From: Alloactinosynnema sp. L-07
GTDB taxonomy: Bacteria > Actinomycetota > Actinomycetes > Mycobacteriales > Pseudonocardiaceae
Reading direction: 5' to 3'
Assembly (NCBI RefSeq): GCF_900070365.1
Contig: NZ_LN850107.1
Location: forward strand, 310,001 to 374,000
Length of the DNA: 64,000 bases
The position numbers and the translations under genes were made by a program. Of this stretch, positions 56,401 to 64,000 are shown in pieces (positions within the stretch are counted from its first letter, which is position 1; each line of letters begins with the position of its first letter). The notes under the pieces were generated by a model. That model saw only the letters and a program-made list of their open reading frames with translations. It had not been told where the DNA came from and did no database searches.

Positions 56401-58354
56401 CACCCAGACCCAGGACTTCACCGTGGTCGGCGTCGGCGACATGTCCGGCGACGTGTTCGGCAACGGCATGCTGCTCTCCGAGCACATCCGCCTGGTCGCC
56501 GCGTTCGACCACCGGCACATCTTCATCGACCCGGACCCGGTCGCGGCCACGACCTTCGCCGAGCGCAAGCGGCTCTTCGAGCTGCCCCGCTCATCGTGGG
56601 ACGACTACAACCGCGACCTGATCAGCGAGGGCGGCGGCGTGTGGCCGCGCACCCTCAAGGCGATCCCGATCAGCCCGCAGGCGGCGCGCGCGCTGAGCCT
56701 GCCCGAGGGCGTCGACAAGCTGTCCCCCCAGGAGCTGATGAACGCGATCCTGCTCGCGCGGGTCGACCTGCTCTGGAACGGCGGCATCGGCACCTACGTC
56801 AAGGCCACCACCGAGAACCACGTCGACGTCGGCGACAAGGCCAACGACGCGGTCCGGGTCGACGGTGCCGCGCTGCGGGTCAAGGTCGTCGGTGAGGGCG
56901 GCAACCTGGGCCTGACCCAGCGCGGTCGCATCGAGTTCGCCCGCGTCGGCGGCCCGGACAGCACCGGCGGCAAGATCAACACCGACGCGCTGGACAACTC
57001 GGCGGGCGTGGACTGCTCCGACCACGAGGTCAACATCAAGATCCTGCTGGACGAGCTGTGCCGCCGGGGTGAACTCGACGAGGAAGGCCGCAACGCCGTC
57101 CTGGCCGAGATGACCGACGAGGTCGGTGAGCTGGTCCTGGCCGACAACTACCGGCAGAACGCCGTCCTGGGGGTCAGCCGGGCGCACGCCGCGCCGATGC
57201 TGTCGGTGCACGCGCGGCTGGTCGAGGCGCTGGAGCGCAACGGTATGGACCGCAAGCTGGAGGCGCTGCCGACCAAGTCGCAGTTCGCGGCCATGGACAA
57301 GGCGGGCGACGCGCTGTCCTCGCCGGAGCTGGCCACGCTGCTCGCGCACGTGAAGCTCTCGCTCAAGGAGACGGTGCTCGCCAGCGAGCTGCCCGACCAG
57401 GACGTGTTCGCCCGCAGGCTCCCGGAGTACTTCCCGAGCCAGCTGCGCGAGCGCTTCGCCAAGGCCATCCCCGAGCACCCGCTGCACCGGCAGATCACCA
57501 CGACGCTGCTGGTCAACGAGGTCGTCGACGGCGCGGGCATCTCGTTCGCCTTCCGCCTGGCCGAGGAGATCAGCGCGACGGCGACCGACGCCGTGCGCGC
57601 CTTCGCCGTGGCGACCAGGGTCTACGACCTGCCGTCGGTGTGGGCCGAGATCGCCGCGCTGGACAACGTGATCCCGACCGACATCGCCGACCAGATGGTG
57701 CTCGCCACCCGCCGCCTGCTCGACCGGGCGTCGCGCTGGCTGCTCACCAACCGCCCGCAGCCGCTGGCGGTGGGCGCGGAGATCAGCCGTTTCCGCGACG
57801 CCGTGCGGACGCTGGCGCCGACGGTCAGAGGGATGCTGCGGGGCAGCGCCCGCGAGGAGGCCGAGACCGAGGCCGCACAGATGATCGCCGGGGGAGCCCC
57901 CGCCGACCTGGCCAACCGGATCTCGGCGATGCTCGACTGGTACTGCCTGCTCGACATCATCGAGGTCGCCGAGCTGGCCGAGCGCGACGAGGGCTACGAC
58001 GACCGCAGCGCGGTCGAGGCCGCCGAGCTGTACTTCGCCCTGGCCGACCACCTCAATGTCGATCAGATGCTGACGGCGGTCAGTGCCCTGGAGCGCGGCA
58101 ACCGCTGGCACGCGCTGGCCCGTCTGGCGCTGCGCGACGACTTCTACGGCTCGCTGCGCGCGATCACCGTGGACGTCCTGCGCCAGACCGACCCGGGCGA
58201 CTCGGCCGACGAGAAGATCGCCGCGTGGGAGAGCCACAACGCCTCCCGGCTCAACCGGGCCCGGTCGTCCCTCGCCGAGATCCACGGCTCGGGAGTGTTC
58301 GACCTGGCCACGCTGTCGGTGGCGGCCCGCCAGATCCGCAGCATGGTCCGATAG
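53405..58354 (+). CDS. gdh: NAD-specific glutamate dehydrogenase, large (GDH-180 type)
   Basis: 1649 residues, the size of the actinobacterial L_180 GDH. It has N-terminal ACT-like and regulatory regions (~1-680). The catalytic domain has RGGLRWSDRREDFRTEVLG, VPVGAKGGFFVKK with the substrate lysine, VVGVGDMSGDVFGNGM for NAD binding, and KVVGEGGNLGLTQRGRIE. It converts glutamate to 2-oxoglutarate and ammonia and is a PknG/GarA target in relatives. ATG 53405 follows GTGGAGTC, and a strong terminator stands after the stop. Confidence 0.95.
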   Translation: MTSTGIRTARAVNVDGSDDGRPVSRSPEQTRDELIESAAEQASDIADLIRLYYRYIPPEEILDDDPVDLVGAVRSHAELARRRVKGRPAVRMVNPSSGQDGWSAPGSVVQLVTDDMPYLVESVSAELVRSGVQVQRVVHPIVVVHRDVTGNLREVLPTADPDDPPTGAFAESWMYIEVDLVSDGERAREIETSLLSVLTDVREVVEDTKRMVSTAKSLADQLTTAPPPLDAEQVTDGAALLRWLAGGHFTFLGYRHYELVRGDEPALRAVLATGLGVLRQDSLASRSLTAGPDSATHALSSNLLVLTEASAPSTVHRSTYPYYVGVKTFDAEGNATGEHRFLGVFTTTALHEDVLDIPVVERRVREVIHRAGFPMESYSGQRMLEVIQNWPRAELFSTTSDSLYTTATGVIALADRRRLRLFLRQDPFGRFFSCLVFLPRDRYTTTTRIAMQEVLLDELAGTNLEFSTRVGETPLAQVYFIVHTDPGSDIEPDVSRIQERLTEAVRSWDDRMVEAVIGEGREETGESPTEQGQRFASVFPEAYKEDFSAADALADLRKLQGLRADDDLDMSFYMPEDAAPGERRFKLYLAGEGVTLSKILPVLQQMGVEVVDERPYELLRDDGTTWWIYDFGLRIDPVVLDHIDPERIDAVRVCFQEAFAAAWKGDAESDNFNALVLRGGLTWRQASVLRAYSRYLRQAGTPYSQEYIEDAVLAHTAIATALVELFEACFNPASPEVERRAQAQARIAEITTMIDGVTSLDEDRILRSLLTLIRATLRTNYFVRDEAGNPRSYLAVKLEPRAVPDLPEPRPRFEIFVCSPRVEGVHLRFGSVARGGLRWSDRREDFRTEVLGLVKAQAVKNAVIVPVGAKGGFFVKKPATPTGDPALDREAFMAEGIACYRMFISGLLDLTDNLQAGEVIPAKDVVRYDADDTYLVVAADKGTATFSDIANAVAKSYGFWLGDAFASGGSVGYDHKAMGITAKGAWESVKRHFRELGVDTQTQDFTVVGVGDMSGDVFGNGMLLSEHIRLVAAFDHRHIFIDPDPVAATTFAERKRLFELPRSSWDDYNRDLISEGGGVWPRTLKAIPISPQAARALSLPEGVDKLSPQELMNAILLARVDLLWNGGIGTYVKATTENHVDVGDKANDAVRVDGAALRVKVVGEGGNLGLTQRGRIEFARVGGPDSTGGKINTDALDNSAGVDCSDHEVNIKILLDELCRRGELDEEGRNAVLAEMTDEVGELVLADNYRQNAVLGVSRAHAAPMLSVHARLVEALERNGMDRKLEALPTKSQFAAMDKAGDALSSPELATLLAHVKLSLKETVLASELPDQDVFARRLPEYFPSQLRERFAKAIPEHPLHRQITTTLLVNEVVDGAGISFAFRLAEEISATATDAVRAFAVATRVYDLPSVWAEIAALDNVIPTDIADQMVLATRRLLDRASRWLLTNRPQPLAVGAEISRFRDAVRTLAPTVRGMLRGSAREEAETEAAQMIAGGAPADLANRISAMLDWYCLLDIIEVAELAERDEGYDDRSAVEAAELYFALADHLNVDQMLTAVSALERGNRWHALARLALRDDFYGSLRAITVDVLRQTDPGDSADEKIAAWESHNASRLNRARSSLAEIHGSGVFDLATLSVAARQIRSMVR

Positions 58355-58364
58355 TTCGCTGCCT

Positions 58365-58395
58365 CCCTCCCAGCACGGTCGGCGTGCTGGGAGGG
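58365..58395. terminator. hairpin terminator after gdh
   Basis: Perfect 13-base arms CCCTCCCAGCACG / CGTGCTGGGAGGG with loop GTCGG, 10 bases after the gdh stop. No T-run follows, as is common for actinobacterial terminators. Confidence 0.75.
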
Positions 58396-58439
58396 GCGGG
58401 TAGGGTTTGGGGACGGAACGCTGGGCGGAGGGTGAGTCT

Positions 58440-58883
58440 GTGGGTGTTTTCGTTTCCGAGGTGCGGCCACGCTGGTCGGACATGGACGCGTACGGGCACG
58501 TCAACCATGCGAACACGGTGACGCTGCTCGAAGAGGCCCGGGTCGACCTGCTCTTCAATGAGGCCAAGCTGCGCGGCGTCATCGACCTGGCCCAGGGCGT
58601 GGTCATCGCGAAGCTCTCGGTGGAATACCACTTACCCCTGTTCGCCACCGGCGGCGCGGTCCGCATCGCGGTGTCGGTCCGCGAGATCCGCGGCGCCTAC
58701 TTCATCCTGGACTACACGGTTCACAACGGCACCAAGGAATCCGACCCTGTCGCCGTCACCGCGACGACCACCCTGGCGCCGTACGACTTGGTCAACAGCA
58801 AGCCCCGCCGGATCACCGACTCGGAACGGGACTTCCTGGCCGCCTGGCACAACGGCGGGAACGGCGGTGTCCTCCGTGCCTGA
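58440..58883 (+). CDS. acyl-CoA thioesterase (4HBT hotdog fold)
   Basis: 147 residues. RWSDMDAYGHVNHANTV is the hotdog catalytic helix region with the Asp of the 4-hydroxybenzoyl-CoA thioesterase group. I chose GTG 58440 behind GGAGGGTGA; the frame extends 11 codons upstream. Single-domain thioesterases of this type often follow gdh in actinobacteria. It overlaps the next gene by 17 bases. Confidence 0.88.
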   Translation: MGVFVSEVRPRWSDMDAYGHVNHANTVTLLEEARVDLLFNEAKLRGVIDLAQGVVIAKLSVEYHLPLFATGGAVRIAVSVREIRGAYFILDYTVHNGTKESDPVAVTATTTLAPYDLVNSKPRRITDSERDFLAAWHNGGNGGVLRA

Positions 58884-59508
58884 ACTGACTTTCGCCGACC
58901 CCTCCGAGCGCGACGACCTCGGCGCGTTCGTCGCCCGCGCGGTCCGGTTGGACCAGCAGGCCGTGGTCCGCCTGCGCGGCCGAGAGGGCGGCCTGATCGA
59001 CGCGTGGGTCGCCACCCCGTTCGACGTGCTCGCGACCCGCACCGCGCGCGGATCGGTCGAGCCCAACGACATCACGGTCTTCGGCAACGAACTGCTGGCG
59101 GGCCTGGCCGTGGTCCGCAGCGAAAGATTCGATCCCGGCCCCTCCCGCGACATGCAGTGGCGCTCGGCCCTGCCGCCGACGCAGCACTGGCAGATGGTCG
59201 ACTCGATCCCGGCCCGCGCGGTGTCCGAGCTGACGGACAAGGGTTTGGCGGTCGCGCGGGAGAACGTCGGCCCGCAAGGGAATCCGCCCGCGTCGCTGCT
59301 GGACCAGTCGGTCTTGACGGTGACCGGCGACGGACTGGAGATCAAGGTGCCGCTGCGGTGCCTGTTCGCCTTGTCCGGTATGGGTTTCCTGACCGACGGC
59401 GACGACGAGAACATCCGCGTCACGGCGACGGACTCCTGGATGCGCCTGGACGCCCGCTACGGCGCCGTCGTCCGCCGCCGACACGCTCTGTTGCCGCTGC
59501 TGGTCTAG
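58867..59508 (+). CDS. conserved hypothetical protein of actinobacteria
   Basis: 213 residues from GTG 58867; GTG 58876 is also possible. No catalytic motif is recognised. It is soluble, mixed alpha/beta, with IDAWVATPFDVLATRTARG and QHWQMVDSIPARAV as distinctive blocks. Proteins like this seem to accompany the thioesterase downstream of gdh. The start overlaps the thioesterase gene, so the two are co-translated. Confidence 0.78.
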   Translation: MSSVPELTFADPSERDDLGAFVARAVRLDQQAVVRLRGREGGLIDAWVATPFDVLATRTARGSVEPNDITVFGNELLAGLAVVRSERFDPGPSRDMQWRSALPPTQHWQMVDSIPARAVSELTDKGLAVARENVGPQGNPPASLLDQSVLTVTGDGLEIKVPLRCLFALSGMGFLTDGDDENIRVTATDSWMRLDARYGAVVRRRHALLPLLV

Positions 59509-59575
59509 CGGGTGTGTTCCCACCCGGGGAAAAGGACCGGTCGCTGGTGACGGTGGGTGCTGGTCCAATCACCGC

Positions 59576-60421
59576 ATGACGAAATACGGCAACGCCCGCA
59601 ACCGCGGACTAGCGGCGGAACTGAAGAACCTCCGCAAGGACGCGGGCCTCACCCTTCGGCAGGTCGAGCGGAAAGTGGGGATCTCCATCGCGAGTCTCAG
59701 CCGCATGGAGAGTGGGCTGCGCCCGATCACGGCGGTGACCGCGTCCGCCCTGCTCGCGACCTATGAGGTCATCGGCCCTGTACGCGCGAGAATCCTTGTC
59801 CTGGCAAAGGAGGTCAACCTCTCAGGGTGGCACGAAACCGATGGCGAGGGCCTGCCCCTACATCTGGGCGCCCTGACCGGTTTCGAGGCTGAGGCCACCC
59901 TCATCGTGCACGCGGCGATGCTGCGCATACCTGGCCTGCTGCAAACAGCGGACTACATCCGTACCACCCTGACCGCGCTCGGCTTCCCGGCACAGAAGCG
60001 CGCGGAGGTGGTAGCTGCCCGACTGGAGCGGCAGAAGGTACTTCTGGGGCCGAATCCGCCGCGATACCTTACGTTCATCGATGAAGCCGTACTTCGCAGG
60101 CCGACTGGCAGTCGGGCGCTGATGGCTGCCCAGTGTCAGCACATGGCCGACATGGCCGAGCTTCCCCACGTGGAGATCCGAGTCATCCCGTTCGAGTGCG
60201 GAACACATGCTGGTCTCGACGGGAGCTATACCTGGATGGAGTTCGCCAAGAACCCGCCTATCGTCTACCTCGAGCTGACGCAGTCATCAATGTTCCGGGA
60301 TGCCGAACACGAGATCCGGCCATACCGCGAGACCACGGATAAGCTGATGGCTGCGGCCCTTTGTTCAGCCGAATCGGTGAAGTTCCTCCGCCGCTTCGTT
60401 TCAACTTTTGGCAAGGAGTGA
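59576..60421 (+). CDS. XRE-family regulator with DUF5753 domain
   Basis: 281 residues. The N-terminal HTH (NLRKDAGLTLRQVERKVGIS, with SLSRMESG; residues ~17-53) is followed by the DUF5753 domain (EATLIVHAAMLRIPGLLQTADY, RYLTFIDEAVLRRPTGS, VEIRVIPFECGTHAG). This family is found in many copies in filamentous actinomycetes, each paired with a small DUF397 protein, forming WhiJ/BldB-linked developmental modules. A DUF397 gene follows after six bases. Confidence 0.93.
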   Translation: MTKYGNARNRGLAAELKNLRKDAGLTLRQVERKVGISIASLSRMESGLRPITAVTASALLATYEVIGPVRARILVLAKEVNLSGWHETDGEGLPLHLGALTGFEAEATLIVHAAMLRIPGLLQTADYIRTTLTALGFPAQKRAEVVAARLERQKVLLGPNPPRYLTFIDEAVLRRPTGSRALMAAQCQHMADMAELPHVEIRVIPFECGTHAGLDGSYTWMEFAKNPPIVYLELTQSSMFRDAEHEIRPYRETTDKLMAAALCSAESVKFLRRFVSTFGKE

Positions 60422-60427
60422 AACAAG

Positions 60428-60622
60428 ATGGAGCTTGGCCAAGCCCGATGGAGGAAGTCCACCTTCAGCGGGGGTGAGGATTGCGTCGAGCTCGCGCGGT
60501 TCCCCGACATGATCGCCGTCCGTGACTCCAAGCATCCCGCCGGGGGCATCCTCACCTTCCCCGCCCTACCCAGCCAGCTGATCCTGTTCCACCGCCCGCA
60601 GCCCGACCTTCCCCGTCCGTAG
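60428..60622 (+). CDS. DUF397 protein, C-terminus unusual
   Basis: 64 residues. RWRKSTFSGGEDCVELARF and VRDSKHPAGGILTFP are the DUF397 hallmarks. After LTFP the family continues with a W/F-containing end; here it reads ALPSQLILFHRPQPDLPRP, and these codons overlap the 3' end of the convergent P450 gene by 57 bp. A frame change or replaced 3' end is likely. Partner of the XRE regulator six bases upstream. Confidence 0.8.
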   Translation: MELGQARWRKSTFSGGEDCVELARFPDMIAVRDSKHPAGGILTFPALPSQLILFHRPQPDLPRP

Positions 60623-61891
60623 GGGCAGGTGTCGGTAGCCGCGCAGGACTCGGGTGCCGCCACGGACCGGCGTGCCCGCCGCGGCCAGGTTCGGGAATCG
60701 TTCGAACAGGGCGCGCAGCGCGATCACTGTTTCCATGCGCGCGAGTTGGGCGCCGAGGCAGTAGTGCACTCCGGCTGAGAACGCCAGGTGTTCGCGCGCG
60801 TTGGCCCTGGTGATGTCGAATCGGTGCGGGTCGTCGAATACCGCCGGGTCCCGGTTGGCGCCGCCGAGTAGGACGATCAAGGACTGGCCTGCCGGGACGT
60901 GTTCTGTGTCCGTGTGAGCTGTCCGCAGCGTCATCTGGACCGGGGTGTCGAACCGCAGGACCTCCTCCACCGCTTTGTCCCAGCCCGACGCGTCGGCCAG
61001 CAGCGCGCCGAGTTGATCCGGGTGGCGAAGCAGCAACGCCACCGCGTTGCCGATCAGCTTGACCGTGGTCTCGAAGCCCGCGCCCAGCAGCAACTGGGCC
61101 GTGGACTTCAGTTCGACGTCGGTCAGCTCGTCCAGCCGCACCAGCCTGCTGAGCATGTCCGGGCCAGGGTCGCGGCGCAGGTCGGCGATGTGGGTGCCTA
61201 GCCACGTGTGGATGTCGCGGATCGCGCGGTCGGCGACGCGGTACTCACGCCAGGTCATGCCTGGGTCGAGGGACATCGCGGCTTTGGCGCCCCAGTCGAG
61301 GAACTGAGCGCGGTTGGTGACCGGGACGCCGATGATCTCCGCGATCACGGTGACCGGCAGCAGCGCCGCGTAGGTGTCGATCAGGTCGAATGTCGCCGGT
61401 CCGCGCGCTATGTCGTCGAGCAGTTCGTCGGCGATCTCGCGGATCCGCTCGGAGTACGCCGCCACCGCGCGCGGGGTGAAGGCGCGGGAGACCAGGCCGC
61501 GCAGGCGGGTGTGCTGGGGCGGGTGGATGGCCAGTAGCGACGGCGGTTCGCCGGGGCCGAGAGCCGCCGGGTCGACCGCGGCCGCCGCCACCCGGCTCAG
61601 CCAGTTCGTCGGCGCCGGGGTCGGGCCCGCGAGGAAATGCTCGTCGCGCAGCACGGAGTTCACCACGGCGTGGCTGGCGGTCGCGCTGACCATCCGGTTC
61701 GCCACGACCGGACCTCGGGCGCGGAGCCGGTCGTAGGCGGCGAACGGGTCCGCCAGCACCTCGGGGTCCGCGATCACCTTCGCCACGGGGTCCCCGCGCC
61801 GGGCGGCGTAGCGGATGGCGGCGCCGGGTAGTCCGTAGCGGATGCCCCAGACCAGGGCCGACCGTGCCGGACGCGACGGGTTCCAGTTCAT
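60566..61891 (-). CDS. cytochrome P450
   Basis: 441 residues from ATG 61891, with GGAGGGG upstream. The I-helix is LLLGAGFETTVKL, the K-helix EEVLRFDTPVQ gives ExxR, the PERF-like stretch is DPHRFDITRANA, and the haem loop AFSAGVHYCLGAQLAR carries the axial Cys. This is a soluble actinobacterial class I P450. It follows a 98-residue unknown gene on the same strand after 22 bp. No redox partner is adjacent. Confidence 0.93.
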   Translation of the reverse strand: MNWNPSRPARSALVWGIRYGLPGAAIRYAARRGDPVAKVIADPEVLADPFAAYDRLRARGPVVANRMVSATASHAVVNSVLRDEHFLAGPTPAPTNWLSRVAAAAVDPAALGPGEPPSLLAIHPPQHTRLRGLVSRAFTPRAVAAYSERIREIADELLDDIARGPATFDLIDTYAALLPVTVIAEIIGVPVTNRAQFLDWGAKAAMSLDPGMTWREYRVADRAIRDIHTWLGTHIADLRRDPGPDMLSRLVRLDELTDVELKSTAQLLLGAGFETTVKLIGNAVALLLRHPDQLGALLADASGWDKAVEEVLRFDTPVQMTLRTAHTDTEHVPAGQSLIVLLGGANRDPAVFDDPHRFDITRANAREHLAFSAGVHYCLGAQLARMETVIALRALFERFPNLAAAGTPVRGGTRVLRGYRHLPLRTGKVGLRAVEQDQLAG

Positions 61892-61913
61892 GCGCTGCCC
61901 CTCCGTTGTCGTT

Positions 61914-62210
61914 TCAGGCGCCCACCGGCAGGTGGACCACGCCGCCCAAGGTCGCCAGCAGGCCCGGGTGTTGGGCGGCGAGCGCGCGCAGTTCGGCACT
62001 CGGGCGGCCATTCCGGTCGACCGGCCACTCGACCTGGGCCTGCACCATGACCACCCACCGGCGGCGCAAGGCCAGCAGGAGACCCTCCCGGTCGCCGAAG
62101 ATCTCGGCGAACCCCGGCCGCCACGGCACCACGCCGTCGCGGGTGCGCTCCAGGTCGGCGGCCACCGACCGCAGTGTCGAGTAGTAGCTGTTGGTCTCGC
62201 TCCAGGTCAT
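61914..62210 (-). CDS. small conserved hypothetical protein
   Basis: 98 residues from ATG 62210, with AAGGCGG upstream. Soluble; the visible pattern is VPWRPGFAEIFGDREGLLLALRRRWVVMVQAQ and a C-terminal LRALAAQHPGLLATL. Similar small proteins are found beside actinobacterial P450 genes. It is probably co-transcribed with the P450 downstream. Function unknown. Confidence 0.72.
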   Translation of the reverse strand: MTWSETNSYYSTLRSVAADLERTRDGVVPWRPGFAEIFGDREGLLLALRRRWVVMVQAQVEWPVDRNGRPSAELRALAAQHPGLLATLGGVVHLPVGA

Positions 62211-62377
62211 GGGGCACCGCCTTGGCTGGGTCCTGCCGTTCTTGTCAAAACGGTAGGCGCCGGACCGGGTCGAGCGCGTCGGTCCGTGGGACCCGCCGCG
62301 GCCTCCTTCCGTGGGCGGAGACCGACCCCCGCCCGTCGACGGATGGCGCCATCCCGGGGCGTACCTATCCTGGCTTC

Positions 62378-63571
62378 ATGCTGGTGCTGCTGGAGCGAAC
62401 CAAGGCCCGGATCGAGGAGGGCTGCGCGCGGGCGGGCGTGCCGTACCCGTGGTGGATCCCGCTGTTCTCGACGGTGTCGGTCGCCCTGATCACCCTCGGT
62501 GCCCTGGTCCAGCGTGACGCGCTGCTGCCGCCGACCTGGCTCGCAGTGGCCGGTCTGCTGGCGATCAGCCCGCTGCTGATGTGGTCGGTCGGGGGACGGC
62601 TGGTCCCGCCGATGGCCGAGTCGGTCCTCACCACCCTGGCGGTCGGCGTCCTGCTGCTCCAGCCCGTCGAGGCCGACTTCGCGCCGCTGCTGATGCCGGT
62701 CCTGGCCGCCGAGATGGCCGCCATGTACCGGCTGACCACCGCCGTGGCGGTGTCCGGGCCAGGGGTTGCGCTGTTGGTAGTCGCAGGCATCCGCGGCAGC
62801 CTGGACGCGGTACCGCTCTACATCGTGATCGTCGCGCTCGGCCTCTACGTCGGGGTCAGCCTGCGCTGGCAGATGCGGGCACTGGACGCCGAGCGGCTCA
62901 ACCACGCCGCCGAGCAGGATCAGGCGGTGGCCGCCGAGCGCCAGCGCATCGCCCGCGAGGTGCACGACGTCGTCGGCCACTCGCTGAGCATCACCCTGCT
63001 GCACGTGACCGGCGCCCGGCACGCGCTGCAGCACGACTGCGACATCGCCGAGGCGGTGGAGGCGCTGACCGAGGCCGAACAGGTCGGCCGGGCCGCCATG
63101 CGCGACATCCGCCAGTCGGTCGGATTGCTCGGCGCCGACCGGTTCGGCACCGCGCCGCTGCCGGGCGCCGACCGGATCGCCGACCTGGTCGACAGCACCC
63201 GCGCGGCGGGGGTGGACGTGCGCTACCACGAGTCCGGCGATCTGTCCACAGTGGACGCCACGCGCGGCGCCGGGCTCTACCGGATCGCGCAGGAATCCCT
63301 TGCCAACATCGCCAAGCACGCCCCGTCCGCGTCGGCTTCGGTGCACCTCGCCACTGGGCCGGACCAGACCCGACTGACTATTCGCAACACCCTCCCGACC
63401 GCCGTGCCGCGCACTTCGCGCGGTGCCGGACTCAGCGGCATGCGGACCCGAGCGGAGCAGCTCGGCGCGGTGCTGCACGCGGGGCCGCGGGAAGGGTGTT
63501 GGATCGTCGAGGTGACCGTGTCCGATCCCGCTCCGTCGCCGTCCTGCCCGCTGCGGCAGGTCGCCCCGTGA
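62378..63571 (+). CDS. NarL-type sensor histidine kinase
   Basis: 397 residues. The N-terminal half has about five membrane helices (residues ~24-160). The HisKA_3 domain carries the phospho-His in QRIAREVHDVVGHSLS. The HATPase domain has the N box ESLANIAKHA and the G box GAGLSGMRTRAEQLGA. I chose ATG 62378, since upstream codons lie in the gap before the gene. The GTGA overlap with the response regulator indicates a classic two-component pair. The signal is unknown. Confidence 0.92.
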   Translation: MLVLLERTKARIEEGCARAGVPYPWWIPLFSTVSVALITLGALVQRDALLPPTWLAVAGLLAISPLLMWSVGGRLVPPMAESVLTTLAVGVLLLQPVEADFAPLLMPVLAAEMAAMYRLTTAVAVSGPGVALLVVAGIRGSLDAVPLYIVIVALGLYVGVSLRWQMRALDAERLNHAAEQDQAVAAERQRIAREVHDVVGHSLSITLLHVTGARHALQHDCDIAEAVEALTEAEQVGRAAMRDIRQSVGLLGADRFGTAPLPGADRIADLVDSTRAAGVDVRYHESGDLSTVDATRGAGLYRIAQESLANIAKHAPSASASVHLATGPDQTRLTIRNTLPTAVPRTSRGAGLSGMRTRAEQLGAVLHAGPREGCWIVEVTVSDPAPSPSCPLRQVAP

Positions 63572-64000
63572 CCGACGACCTCGTACGGGTCCTGCTCGTC
63601 GACGACCAGGAGCTGGTCCGCTCCGGCCTGCGCCGAATCCTGCGCCGCCGCGCGGGTTTCGCCATCGTCGCCGAGTGCGGCGACGGCGACGGCGTGCCCG
63701 CCGCGGTGGCCGCGCACGACATCGACGTGATAGTGATGGACCTGCGCATGAAGAACATCGACGGCATCGAGGCGACCCGGCGCCTCGGCGAGTCGGATCC
63801 GCCGGTCCTGGCGCTGACGACCTTCGATGACGACGACCTGCTGTCGGGCGTGCTGCGGGCGGGCGCCGCGGGGTTCATCCTCAAGGACTCCCCGGCCGAG
63901 GACCTGATCCGCGCCGTGCGCACGGTCGCGGCGGGGGAGAGCTGGCTCGATCCGACCGTCACCTCCCGGGTCCTCACCACGTACCGCAAGGCCGTGGCGC
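63568..64000 (+). CDS. NarL-family response regulator, 3' end outside window
   Basis: The first 144 codons are visible. The receiver domain is VRVLLVDDQELVRSGLRRIL, phospho-Asp in VIVMDLRMKNIDG, Thr in LALTTFDDDD and Lys in GFILKDSP. The LuxR-type HTH expected at the C-terminus lies beyond base 64000. GTG 63568 overlaps the kinase stop. Confidence 0.93.
   Translation, partial: MTDDLVRVLLVDDQELVRSGLRRILRRRAGFAIVAECGDGDGVPAAVAAHDIDVIVMDLRMKNIDGIEATRRLGESDPPVLALTTFDDDDLLSGVLRAGAAGFILKDSPAEDLIRAVRTVAAGESWLDPTVTSRVLTTYRKAVA

Noticed and set aside
53384..56518. 1044-residue open frame on the minus strand opposite gdh
   Set aside because: High GC keeps antisense frames open. The translation is Arg/Gly/Val-rich without domains, while the plus strand carries an intact gdh.

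Overview
The window is high-GC DNA from an actinomycete, most likely a filamentous member of the Pseudonocardiaceae. The reasons are heavy GTG start use, many 1-4 nt gene overlaps, an XRE/DUF5753-DUF397 pair, a mycobacterial-type large NAD-glutamate dehydrogenase, an EttA-type ABC-F protein and a CopD-CtaG fusion. The species cannot be read from the sequence.

Two landscapes meet at a tRNA-Arg(TCT) gene at 40.69-40.77 kb. To its left (about 1-40.6 kb) is accessory DNA. It opens with the end of a TniB-TniQ transposition module. Next come broken genes: an NB-ARC/TPR pseudogene with three frame disruptions, and a decayed unknown gene joined directly to a truncated class V aminotransferase. A cysteine synthase-MFS-aminotransferase operon, a MerR-methyltransferase pair, an MMPL exporter, a molybdopterin oxidoreductase, a TetR-hydrolase pair and a P450 follow. 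Between 20 and 25.5 kb the 3' end of a CaCA antiporter gene occurs three times (two fragments, one intact gene), with a truncated second copy of the hydrolase.

From about 24 to 40 kb the genes form a coherent metal and envelope-redox island. A CmtR-like sensor heads a plus-strand operon (P-type ATPase, LspA, CDF transporter, PaaK-like adenylating enzyme, then DinB-like protein and NadE). A convergent minus-strand operon carries a ResA-like lipoprotein, CcdA, DsbA, VKOR, TlpA and Lnt. A soluble methyltransferase and an isoprenylcysteine-methyltransferase-like membrane enzyme diverge from it. ResB and CcsB, the cytochrome c synthetase pair, lie further left. The dyad ATCGY-N6-RCGAT occurs in front of the MMPL gene, the antiporter gene, cmtR and the redox operon. 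This suggests one regulon joining metal efflux, thiol-disulfide exchange, lipoprotein maturation and cytochrome c assembly. An IS3 remnant ends the island next to the tRNA.

Right of the tRNA the DNA looks like core chromosome: a LacI regulator and an MFS exporter separated by a large inverted repeat, CopD-CtaG, ssb with an upstream DnaA-box match, a decaying DUF7218 gene, ettA, a very long TPR/degenerate-GGDEF/proline-rich protein with an apparent frameshift, gdh with a strong terminator, a thioesterase, an XRE-DUF397 pair, a P450 and a NarL-type two-component system cut by the window end.
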